From positions 1 to 64,000 of the forward strand of contig CAIQKM010000201.1 in assembly GCA_903872345.1 (NCBI GenBank): a stretch of 64,000 nucleotides of DNA, written 5' to 3'. Below are positions 54,403 to 62,793 of the stretch, piece by piece. Both the position numbers and the translations under genes were made by a program. Numbering within the stretch: the first letter of the stretch is position 1; each line of letters starts with the position of its first letter. The stretch comes from an uncultured Verrucomicrobia subdivision 3 bacterium. Lineage in GTDB: Bacteria > Verrucomicrobiota > Verrucomicrobiia > Limisphaerales > UBA11358. The notes below the pieces were generated by a model. The model was not told where the DNA came from and did not search any database. It saw only the letters and a program-made list of their open reading frames with translations.

Positions 54403-55263
54403 TCAGGGGTTTTCCTGGCAGGGAAAGCCGTTCTTGATATAGGTGATGTCTTGCAGATAGGGTGCCACGGGAGTCATATGCTGCGTGCCGGTGGCGGCAA
54501 ACTTTCTGGTATCTCCGTCCATCCATTTATGACTTTCCGCGTGACCATCGGCGAAACTGAAGGTGCTGCTGACGCCATGATAAACTGCGGGACAATCAAC
54601 CCAGGCTGGCGTCAAACGATCAAACGCCCAGGAATTGATATTATCACCGCGATTGTCGTTTTCCTCCACCCATAAAAAACGGTCGCTGGGGTGCATCAGT
54701 CCGCTGGACTTCATGATCGGGGTGGCACCGTCATAGATTCCGGAATCCCCCATTCCTGCCACATAAGCGCCGCCGTTCAAACCGCTCACCCCGGAATAAC
54801 TGTCGTAAGCGGTATTGTTGACATTAACATTTCGCATATCACCTGGGCAATGAATAAGCGACGAATTGGGAGCATAATTATATAGCGATCCCTCAACATA
54901 GCCCTCTTGAAATTGCCAGATCGCCAAGGCCAGCCCGGTTAGCCCCGGAGGATTGGGCTTGGTCAGCACCGGCGGCGTGCCCGAAGCCAATGATCCGATG
55001 CGCCATTCCCATTTGTATGCACAGTTAAAACCGACGGGGGTGTCATTATTGTCCGGCAGATACATCACCCATCCCAGGGCCAGCTGCTTTTGATTGCTGA
55101 GACAGGTGGCGCTCGTGGCCTTTTGCTTGGCCTTGGCCAACGCCGGCAGCAACATCGCCGCCAGGATGGCAATGATGGCGATCACCACGAGCAGTTCGAT
55201 AAGGGTGAATCCCGCTGAGCGGCAGCGAGCGGAAGGTATCGTACTGGCAGGAGTCGCTTTCAT
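54403..55263 (-). CDS. Pseudopilin with H-X9-DG domain
   Basis: 286 residues. A leader ending RCRSAG precedes FTLIELLVVIAIIAILAAML and PALAKAKQKATSATCLSNQKQL. The C-terminal region has YHGVSSTFSFADGHAESHKW, fitting H-X9-DG exactly. Start ATG 55263. It lies 67 bp downstream of the 1779-residue beta-strand-repeat protein with a strong hairpin in the gap. Like the pseudopilin at 15357-16238 it is downstream of a beta-strand-repeat gene, though here without the operator dyad. Confidence 0.88.
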   Translation of the reverse strand: MKATPASTIPSARCRSAGFTLIELLVVIAIIAILAAMLLPALAKAKQKATSATCLSNQKQLALGWVMYLPDNNDTPVGFNCAYKWEWRIGSLASGTPPVLTKPNPPGLTGLALAIWQFQEGYVEGSLYNYAPNSSLIHCPGDMRNVNVNNTAYDSYSGVSGLNGGAYVAGMGDSGIYDGATPIMKSSGLMHPSDRFLWVEENDNRGDNINSWAFDRLTPAWVDCPAVYHGVSSTFSFADGHAESHKWMDGDTRKFAATGTQHMTPVAPYLQDITYIKNGFPCQENP

Positions 55264-55287
55264 AATTTGAGGGTAATCATTTCAGAA

Positions 55288-55319
55288 GCCTGCCGCTGCG
55301 TCAACCCGCAGCGGCAGGC
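55288..55319 (-). terminator. Strong hairpin between beta-strand-repeat gene and pseudopilin (terminator/attenuator)
   Basis: Perfect 13-bp stem, GCCTGCCGCTGCG (55288-55300) with CGCAGCGGCAGGC (55307-55319), loop of 6. On the minus strand it is followed by TTCTGAAATG rather than a T-run, so it may only partly terminate and could lower pseudopilin expression or protect the upstream mRNA. Confidence 0.6.
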
Positions 55320-55330
55320 AACGGGATTAA

Positions 55331-58300
55331 TCAAGGATAAGCCAGGCGGTAGAACTCCGTGGGCTTGGTGACGTCAATCGGAATGGTTATCTGGTTGGTG
55401 GCGGCGGACCCGGCCACCGTACCCCAATCGTTTGTGTTCGAGCTGATGCCCGTGAGCAAATGATTGGTCTGAACCAGCAAACGCCAGCCGGTATGATCCG
55501 CCGGCCAGGACAGTTTCAAGCTGCCGCTGCTGACGGTGGCCGTAAGGTTCGTCGGATTCGTGGCGACACCAGAAATCACGGACAGGGTCCCGCTGGCCGG
55601 ATTCCAGTTCCAAGCGAGGCCGGACAGTACAGGCAGATTCGTCGCGGCAAAGCTGCCGGAGTAATTGACCGCACTGAACAGCTGATAGGATTGGCCCAAG
55701 GCAAAGGTTCCGCCGAGATTGGTGACGGTGAGCGTACCACCATAGGTCAGCGCGGGCATCCCGGCCACCCGGTCACAGGTGACCGTGCCGGCATTGATAT
55801 TCATGTGCGCAGTGCCGCCGGCGGCGAACAGCAAGTTGCTGGTCACATTCAGAATGGTCGGGGCAGCGATCCCCGGGGCCAGCGTGCCGCCGCTGCCGAT
55901 CTGGATGGCGGCGTTGATAGTGCCGCCGCCGCTCAAGGTGGCGCTGCTGCTGACCGTGACATTCGTGCCCGTCCAAGTATTGTTCACCACCAAGGTGCCA
56001 GCCGATACCGTGGTCGAATTGGTCAGGGAGCCGGCGCCGTTCAGGGTAAGGGTACCCGTACCGAGTTTGATCAAACCGTTGCCGGTAACCGGTCCGTTGA
56101 TGGTTCCATTGTAACTCTGAACATTGATGTTCTCGGTGCCAACCAGATTTATCGCACGGCTGGCGTTGAGGGCGATGTTATTGGCGGCGAAGGTTAAGCC
56201 GTCGCTGGCCAGACTGTAGAACTGCGTGTTCGGCTTGTTCCCAACGTTGACCGAGATGCAGTTAGTGGAATTGCCCAAAGCACCGTCGCTGGTGAATGCC
56301 AGTGTGCCAAAATAGACTTCCGGCACGGTCGTAAAGGTGTTGGTCGGATTGTCGAGCAGGATCACGCCACGGTTGTCACCACCGGCTGAGACATTCACCA
56401 AGCGAGTAATCTGGCCGGCCGCTCCGCCCGTCAGCCACCCAGTAAGCCTGACGGTTGTTGCCCCGGAAAGCAGAAATTGGTCGGCCGTTGTATCAGGCGG
56501 CAATTGAATGCTGTTGGCAACAATGTTGGTGCCGCCGGCGGAAAACCAGATCGCGCCCGTACCGTCATTGATGACAACATTTCCCGAACCCAAGCCGTGC
56601 AGGGTCGGGTCACTGACCACCACGGTACCGTTGTTAACGACCGTGCCGCCCGAGTAACTGTTGCTGGCGGTCAGATACAATTTACCGGCACCGTAATCAT
56701 TGGTCAGTTTGCCGGTGCCGGAAATGGCGCCCGCAAGGATGACAGACGCGGACGAACTGTTGTCAATGCCACCGTTCCCGGCGATGCTGTTGCTGAGGGT
56801 GGCGGGATACGGTTCCATGAGCAGCACCTGACCGTTATTGGTCAGGCCGCCCGTGCCCAGCAATCCGTCGGCTGAATACCCATCACCCAGTTCGAGGGCA
56901 CCGGCACTGATCGTAGTGGCACCGGACAATGTGTTGGTATTCACCAGGGTCAGCGTGCCCGCGCCTTGTTTGAGCAGCGTGGCCGCACCGCTGATGACGT
57001 TGGTCATCAACTGGCTAATCGGCGTCGTCCAGATGAGGGAAGCCCCGCTGCTGGTGCGCAAGTTTGACGCCAATTGTCCGTTGGTTGAGGCATTGCCCAC
57101 CGCGAGGGTGCCAGCCTTGAGATACACCGCGCCGGTGAACGTGTTGGTATTCAGGATGGTGAGGGTGTTGGTGCCGGTCTTGATCAAAGCGGTGGAACCG
57201 GAAATGTCGCCACTGCCAACCAGGGTGTAATTTGTGTTGCCGGATACCAGCACAACCGACGGGGTCACGGTGGCAGGAATGGTAACGATGGGATTGGTAA
57301 GTCCGGCGCTGTCAAAAGAAACACCACAACCGTTGGTATAAACGGACGAACCGACTCCCGCCAGCCAGTTGACGGAACCGTTAATGTCCCAGAGGTTGCC
57401 GGCGCCATTGCCCGTCCAGCTCAACAGCGTCGTGGGATAAACCACCAGTTCGAGATTGGTGCCGTCAATTTGAAGATAATCCTGGGCATTGGCCCCCACC
57501 AACGTGAGGTTGGCCACGCTGCCCACCACGCTGCCGGTGCATTGCGCCAAAATATTGGTGCCGCCGCTGATATAACCTTGAATCCGACTGATGCTGATGG
57601 TGCCGCCAGCGGAGAAGTCCATGTTGCCATATACCATGAGCAAATCGTTGCCACTGGCCGGCGAGTTGGTGGTGGAGAGGTCGAATTCCATCACGCCGCC
57701 TTGAGTGACGAGGTCGCCGTTGGTGATGGTCAGAATGCCGGCATCGCCAATTGTACCGGGATTCAAGTAACCGGAACCGGACAGGGTGACCGTCCCATTG
57801 ATCAGGCCGGAACCGGTCAGGGAAGCTGAATTCAGGTTGAATGAGCCAGACCAGGGCGACACATCCATCAAACCGTTCGCCGTTACGACGGCTGTCCCCA
57901 AGCTGGCGCCATTTCCCACCAGCAACGTTCCGCCGCTATTGGCGGTGACCGTGCTCGAATTCACGGAGCCGTCGATTTCACAGATTGCGCCCGAATCGAC
58001 CGTGATGGGCGCGGTGAACGCACCGCTCAAAACAAGCCGGCCGCCGCGCACCTCGGTCGGGCCGGTGTTGATGTTATTGCCGGCGAGCGTCAAAGTGCCA
58101 ATACCAACCTTCCGAATGCTGAGTTGCGGAGGCGCGGTTCCCGTATTGACGTTGGCATAATCCCGAAAAGTCCCGGCGAACGTTGTGTTCAGATTCAATG
58201 CCCCGATCTCGGTGGTAACTCCGCCGGTGGTGGTGCCGGCGCCGTTTTTGCATTGAATAATGGCGTTCGCGTTATTGCCCATCAACGCCCCCATGTAATT

Positions 58301-60670
58301 GGTGGCCGTGGGGCTGCCGCTATACAGGTAGTTGAGCGTGCAACCTTCAAAATCCCAAGTTGCGTTCGCACTGCCGGATATGCCGCTGGTGTTGTCGCCG
58401 TTTGCGAGGATAAATCCGCCGGCGTTGTTGCCGGAGGCGTTACCCGTGACGAGCACGGTGCCGGTAAAACCACTCATGTCACCCCGTTGCCCAAACACCA
58501 CCCCGCCAGGGCTTTGGATGTTCAGGACTCCGGAACCGCTGATCGCGCCAACAAAACTGTCCTGAGCCGAAGATCCCTGATAGATGGTGTTGGTGATGTT
58601 GGCGTTGCCTAAAAGATTAAGGTTGTTCGTAAAATACTGCGCACCACTGGTGGCAAATTCAAAGAAGCCATTGCTGAGAATGACCGGATTGTTGGCCGGA
58701 ACCGTCATGGAGCTCAAACCTTTGGCGCTGGTGATCGCCAATGATCCTCCGTTGACAACATTAATGCCGTTGGTGACGGTATTGGCACCGCCTAGGACGA
58801 GAATGCCCGGTCCCTCCACGGTAAATCCCTGTGAGCCGGCCAAAACCGAATTGATATTGGCCTGCATATTGGTGGCAACCAGAAAGGTGGGCGAACCACT
58901 GGAGCGAGCGAGCGTATTCGTGCCCCCCGTCAGCGTCCACTGGTAGGTATGCCCGACATCGGCAAAGGCCATGTAACCGATGGTGATATTGGTGCTATTA
59001 ACATTGACCGTTTCGTTCCCGGGCAGCATCAGTGAGCTGAAATCCGCCAGACCATCCGTGTTGGTGGCGATGATCGAACCCTGCCAGTTGGTGGGCGTAG
59101 TCCAGTTGCCGCCCGTGGGCGTAACCCAAACACTGCTGGTGCCGCCGGGGGCAATTCCACCCGTCACCGTCAGAGTCACATTCGTGGAGTTGTTGTTCAG
59201 CACAATGCCGGGGTAGGTATGATCCAGCGAAAAAGCACCGCCGGACTTCGAGGCAAAAGTAAACAGAGTGTAAGTGCCGTTGAGCATAAATCCCGCCAGC
59301 TCGTTCAGGGTGATGACAGAATTTCCATTCAGCGTCAGCGCGCCGCCCACGGTGATCTTGTTGCCGCGGCCGGGGGCGTCCCCGAGATTGAAAGTGAACG
59401 CCTGCCCGTTAAGGGTCAGGTTGTTGGTCACGGCGAGGTTGCCGGTGACGCCAAGCGTAATCGTCGCGCCGGTAGCCGCCGTGACACTGCCATAGACCGT
59501 GCCGGCCCCGCTCAAGGTCTGACCGGAATTCAAGGGGAGCGAGGTCAGGGCCGAGGCATCCAGTGCGCCACCGTTAAGAATAATGTTGGCACTGCCGCCC
59601 ACCGCGCCGGAATTGCCGAGCACCAGCCGGCCCGCGTTCAGGATGGTGTTACCGGTATAGGTATTGGGTCCGTTAAAATATACGTTACCGCCGCCCACCA
59701 GCTCCACCAAGCCGCCACCGGTAATGCCGTTGGCGTCGGCGCTGTTGAAAATATAATTGGAGCTGTTGTTCGCAAAATATATGCCGGTGGGACTCACGCC
59801 CCCGGCCGCCACCGTCAAATTGGCGGTGCCCACCGGAAAGGCGATGGAGTTGCTGTAGAACGAATCGCCAAAGACCACCGCGGGGGTCAGCCCCTGTACG
59901 GTAGTCAAACTGGCTGGAACCAGCGGCGCATTGAGCAGGTTCGCGCAAAAGTTAAGGGACGTGTTGTCCAAGGTGGCACCCGCCAAGCCGCTCCAATTGC
60001 CGACCGTTACGTCAAGCAGTTCAATGGAGCTGAATTGTGGCGGGCTGGTACTGGCGGGGGCAATTTGAAAGGGTTGGGTGGCGGCGGTGGCCGTAAACGT
60101 ACCCAGACAGTATTGGCCCACCCCACCGCCGGTTTTGGCAGCATTGAAATACATCAACTGGCCACCCGTGCCATCCGTATTGATGATGGTTTCCTGCCGC
60201 GAAGCATCGGCACTGCGCGGGTCTTGCACCCAAACCTGCACCGCATATTGATGACCCGGAATCAGATTCATCAACGTCACGGTGGCAGTGGTGCCCGCTG
60301 CTCCGTAAACCGCGCCCCGAAGGATATTGGTGTAAACGGCGGGAAGCGTGGCGTCCGTTCCAGCCGCATAAAACGCCGTGCCGTTGGCGGTGGTGAAGCC
60401 GGAAAGACTGATATAGGATCCCACCGCCCCGCTGGTAGCGGTGCTGGCGGCGAACGCGATGCCGTTGACGGACTCCGCCGTACCCCAAGTGTAGGCGGCC
60501 AACACCAAGCCGTTGGTGGGCACATCCGCGACCCCGGAGATGGTCACGGACGGATTGAAGGTGATGTCGGCTGCCTGCCCCGCCCACTCTGCCAGGAAGA
60601 GCATGGCCGCGGCCAGGGCAGGTTTTATTAAGAGACGGAGGATGGGGGTGTATTTTTTATTTGGTTTCAT
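55331..60670 (-). CDS. Secreted autotransporter-associated beta-strand-repeat protein (1779 aa)
   Basis: 1779 residues with an N-terminal signal (LLIKPALAAAMLFLAEWAGQAA), a beta-rich domain (about 35-230) and long repeats such as GGLVELVGGGNVYFNGPNTYTGNTILNAG, LLKQGAGTLTLVNTNTLSGATTISAG and LIKLGTGTLTLNGAGSLTNSTTVSAG. No C-terminal barrel is visible; the Ig-like end reads LKLSWPADHTGWRLLVQTN ... EFYRLAYP. Larger relative of 16465-20679. It probably sits on or outside the cell surface. No operator dyad upstream, so its control differs from that of the shorter protein. Confidence 0.87.
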   Translation of the reverse strand: MKPNKKYTPILRLLIKPALAAAMLFLAEWAGQAADITFNPSVTISGVADVPTNGLVLAAYTWGTAESVNGIAFAASTATSGAVGSYISLSGFTTANGTAFYAAGTDATLPAVYTNILRGAVYGAAGTTATVTLMNLIPGHQYAVQVWVQDPRSADASRQETIINTDGTGGQLMYFNAAKTGGGVGQYCLGTFTATAATQPFQIAPASTSPPQFSSIELLDVTVGNWSGLAGATLDNTSLNFCANLLNAPLVPASLTTVQGLTPAVVFGDSFYSNSIAFPVGTANLTVAAGGVSPTGIYFANNSSNYIFNSADANGITGGGLVELVGGGNVYFNGPNTYTGNTILNAGRLVLGNSGAVGGSANIILNGGALDASALTSLPLNSGQTLSGAGTVYGSVTAATGATITLGVTGNLAVTNNLTLNGQAFTFNLGDAPGRGNKITVGGALTLNGNSVITLNELAGFMLNGTYTLFTFASKSGGAFSLDHTYPGIVLNNNSTNVTLTVTGGIAPGGTSSVWVTPTGGNWTTPTNWQGSIIATNTDGLADFSSLMLPGNETVNVNSTNITIGYMAFADVGHTYQWTLTGGTNTLARSSGSPTFLVATNMQANINSVLAGSQGFTVEGPGILVLGGANTVTNGINVVNGGSLAITSAKGLSSMTVPANNPVILSNGFFEFATSGAQYFTNNLNLLGNANITNTIYQGSSAQDSFVGAISGSGVLNIQSPGGVVFGQRGDMSGFTGTVLVTGNASGNNAGGFILANGDNTSGISGSANATWDFEGCTLNYLYSGSPTATNYMGALMGNNANAIIQCKNGAGTTTGGVTTEIGALNLNTTFAGTFRDYANVNTGTAPPQLSIRKVGIGTLTLAGNNINTGPTEVRGGRLVLSGAFTAPITVDSGAICEIDGSVNSSTVTANSGGTLLVGNGASLGTAVVTANGLMDVSPWSGSFNLNSASLTGSGLINGTVTLSGSGYLNPGTIGDAGILTITNGDLVTQGGVMEFDLSTTNSPASGNDLLMVYGNMDFSAGGTISISRIQGYISGGTNILAQCTGSVVGSVANLTLVGANAQDYLQIDGTNLELVVYPTTLLSWTGNGAGNLWDINGSVNWLAGVGSSVYTNGCGVSFDSAGLTNPIVTIPATVTPSVVLVSGNTNYTLVGSGDISGSTALIKTGTNTLTILNTNTFTGAVYLKAGTLAVGNASTNGQLASNLRTSSGASLIWTTPISQLMTNVISGAATLLKQGAGTLTLVNTNTLSGATTISAGALELGDGYSADGLLGTGGLTNNGQVLLMEPYPATLSNSIAGNGGIDNSSSASVILAGAISGTGKLTNDYGAGKLYLTASNSYSGGTVVNNGTVVVSDPTLHGLGSGNVVINDGTGAIWFSAGGTNIVANSIQLPPDTTADQFLLSGATTVRLTGWLTGGAAGQITRLVNVSAGGDNRGVILLDNPTNTFTTVPEVYFGTLAFTSDGALGNSTNCISVNVGNKPNTQFYSLASDGLTFAANNIALNASRAINLVGTENINVQSYNGTINGPVTGNGLIKLGTGTLTLNGAGSLTNSTTVSAGTLVVNNTWTGTNVTVSSSATLSGGGTINAAIQIGSGGTLAPGIAAPTILNVTSNLLFAAGGTAHMNINAGTVTCDRVAGMPALTYGGTLTVTNLGGTFALGQSYQLFSAVNYSGSFAATNLPVLSGLAWNWNPASGTLSVISGVATNPTNLTATVSSGSLKLSWPADHTGWRLLVQTNHLLTGISSNTNDWGTVAGSAATNQITIPIDVTKPTEFYRLAYP

Positions 60671-60946
60671 GGGGTTTGCTATTTGGTTGGCGGATTGGTA
60701 TCGGGCAAACTAACGGATTACGGCTGAGTGAGAAGCGGGACTTGGCGTGAAAATGTTGGTTGTTTGATCTTTCCTCTGGTTTTTTGCGCTACGGGCATTG
60801 CGCCTTTCAAAAGCAGGCCGGATGTTGGTTTTAAAGATCCCATCTTTTGAGGCATCTTATCTTTGTGCGCGGATTACGCCATACCCAGTTATGGGCATGC
60901 GGCTGATTAGTCGGTCACTTTTCATTGGGTGTTTTGGGGCCGAAGT

Positions 60947-61726
60947 TCAGAAATAGCCGGTCAGCGTATCATCCCCGGCAAAGGCGTCGCCCGCCGGCTC
61001 AAAGCGCACATAACGCGCTTTCATATGCGATTGCTGGACCCAGGCCACGGAGCCATCCACGGTGCCGACATTGCCGCCTTCGGAACCGATTGCCGCCGGC
61101 TCCACCGGGCGGTTGGCCGGGCCGATGACAAGTCCGCCGCGCGCATGCGGACTGGAAGTTGCAAAAGGAACGCCTGCGACCACATCGGTGTTCTTCTCAA
61201 TGATATCGGCAATCAGATAGGAGTAAGGCGCAACGTCCGTCGTGCGTTTGGGGGAATCCCATGGAGTGGGTTGCGCCCCATAGCTCTGGCCGCGCGGGCG
61301 CGGGTCGGAACCGGTCGGCAGCGACCACAGCGAATAAAAGCCCATGCGCATCATGCCATAGGGGGTGCCGGCATTGAACTTGATCCAATCATTGTTCCGG
61401 TTTCGGTTCGGACACGTAAAGCAATTGGTGGTGATCTTCAGGGTATTCACGAAATATTCATAAGTCGGCATCGCCAGCCAGCTCCCGTGATAGGCGCCAT
61501 GGTTGGGAAACCGGTCGTCGGGAAAAGTCTCGTTTCGTTCCATCGCATATATGACGGCCCCCAGGCCAACCTGACGAATGTTGGATTTGCAAACCAACCG
61601 CCGGTCGGATTCCTTCGATTTGGCCAAGGCCGGCAAGAGCATGGCCGCCAGAATGACTATGGTGGCGATCACCACCAGCAATTCGATCAGCGTGAAAGCA
61701 TCGCTTGCTCGTTTTTTGCACTTCAT
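60947..61726 (-). CDS. Pseudopilin-like protein lacking the His of H-X9-DG
   Basis: 259 residues from ATG 61726, giving MKCKKRASDAFTLIELLVVI with a variant helix (ATIVILAAMLLPALAKSKES). Start sites further upstream (61825) would add a non-leader segment. The C-terminal motif is GSEGGNVGTVDGSVAWVQ: the DG is kept but Gly occupies the His position 10 residues before Asp. It is followed downstream on the same strand only by the 276-bp gap 60671-60946, which shows no gene or obvious repeat. Confidence 0.82.
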   Translation of the reverse strand: MKCKKRASDAFTLIELLVVIATIVILAAMLLPALAKSKESDRRLVCKSNIRQVGLGAVIYAMERNETFPDDRFPNHGAYHGSWLAMPTYEYFVNTLKITTNCFTCPNRNRNNDWIKFNAGTPYGMMRMGFYSLWSLPTGSDPRPRGQSYGAQPTPWDSPKRTTDVAPYSYLIADIIEKNTDVVAGVPFATSSPHARGGLVIGPANRPVEPAAIGSEGGNVGTVDGSVAWVQQSHMKARYVRFEPAGDAFAGDDTLTGYF

Positions 61727-61856
61727 TTGAAACTGTATAAACAATTGATACAATTGCGCCCGCCTGGCTATCTTGCCGGCATCGGTGCATTCGCCCATGA
61801 AGCACCTCGCCAACCGAAATAACACGGGGAGAGGTTCGCCTTTACCTGATTTCCAA

Positions 61857-62660
61857 TCAAGGCGGCGGGGCTAATGCCGCCAAACTGCCCGTCATACCGG
61901 CCGGCAAATCATCCTGATACCAGAACGCCTCGTTGACGCCGGCACCGAGATCCTTTTGATTAAGCTGCAGCAGCTTTTCAAATTTATACGAGGCCACTGA
62001 CCCGTCCGTCATGACTTCATTCGAAGCATCCGAATGCCGGCTGCCACGGGGATGCGGAATTGGCCCGCCATACGAGCTGGTTGCCACGTTATAATGAACC
62101 AGGTCAGCGCACAGCACCCACCCCGACTTGGCCGTGCTCAATTTCACCGGACTGCAGGAATTGATTCCGCCAGGCGCAAGCGGATTGTGCCACACCGCCA
62201 CACCGCCCAAGTAAAGATAGCTGATATTCCATTGGGGCGGAGTGGTGGCCCCGTCATAAACCGGCATGCCTGCACCATTGAGCGAAGGGCAAGCCCAGAT
62301 GGAAGTTCCATTGGTCTGCGTCACATTTAAACCAACTGCCGCAGTCGCATTGGCTCCTGAAACACCAATCACGGCCAGAGAATAAGAGACTGTGAGGGGA
62401 GGATAATGTGACGTGTTAAGTTGAGAGTCGAGAGCCGAAAGGACATAATCATCATTGTCTCCGGCATAAATGGTCAGACCAATCCCAATTTGGCGCAGGT
62501 TGTTCACGCAGGCGATTTTTTTGGCCTTTGCTTTGGCTGAAGCCAACGCCGGCAGAAGCATGGCCGCCAAAATGGCGATGATGGCGATGACCACCAAAAG
62601 CTCAATGAGCGTAAAGGCCGCGCGAAAGATGCCACGATGATTATCGGATTTTATTTTCAT
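61857..62660 (-). CDS. Pseudopilin with H-X9-DG domain
   Basis: 267 residues, start ATG 62660: leader MKIKSDNHRGIFRAA then FTLIELLVVIAIIAILAAML and PALASAKAKAKKIACVNNLRQIG. The C-terminal motif RHSDASNEVMTDGSVASYKF fits H-X9-DG. It lies 133 bp after the GH97 stop and 130 bp before the start of the next pseudopilin, so the two are neighbours and may be co-transcribed. Confidence 0.87.
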   Translation of the reverse strand: MKIKSDNHRGIFRAAFTLIELLVVIAIIAILAAMLLPALASAKAKAKKIACVNNLRQIGIGLTIYAGDNDDYVLSALDSQLNTSHYPPLTVSYSLAVIGVSGANATAAVGLNVTQTNGTSIWACPSLNGAGMPVYDGATTPPQWNISYLYLGGVAVWHNPLAPGGINSCSPVKLSTAKSGWVLCADLVHYNVATSSYGGPIPHPRGSRHSDASNEVMTDGSVASYKFEKLLQLNQKDLGAGVNEAFWYQDDLPAGMTGSLAALAPPP

Positions 62661-62793
62661 GGTTCGCTGTTGAATTCACTTCCATTGTGATCAGCCTTTT
62701 ACAAAATAAGACTATCACAACCAATGCCGCTCACACATACCGTGTTCTGGGTACGCCGCCGGAACAGCCCGCCCCGGCATCGGCTCACGCCGG

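Noticed and set aside
54199..54675. Plus-strand frame of 158 codons
   Set aside because: Its 3' half is antisense to the pseudopilin gene and its 5' half lies in the repeat-bearing gap; no motif or ribosome site supports it.
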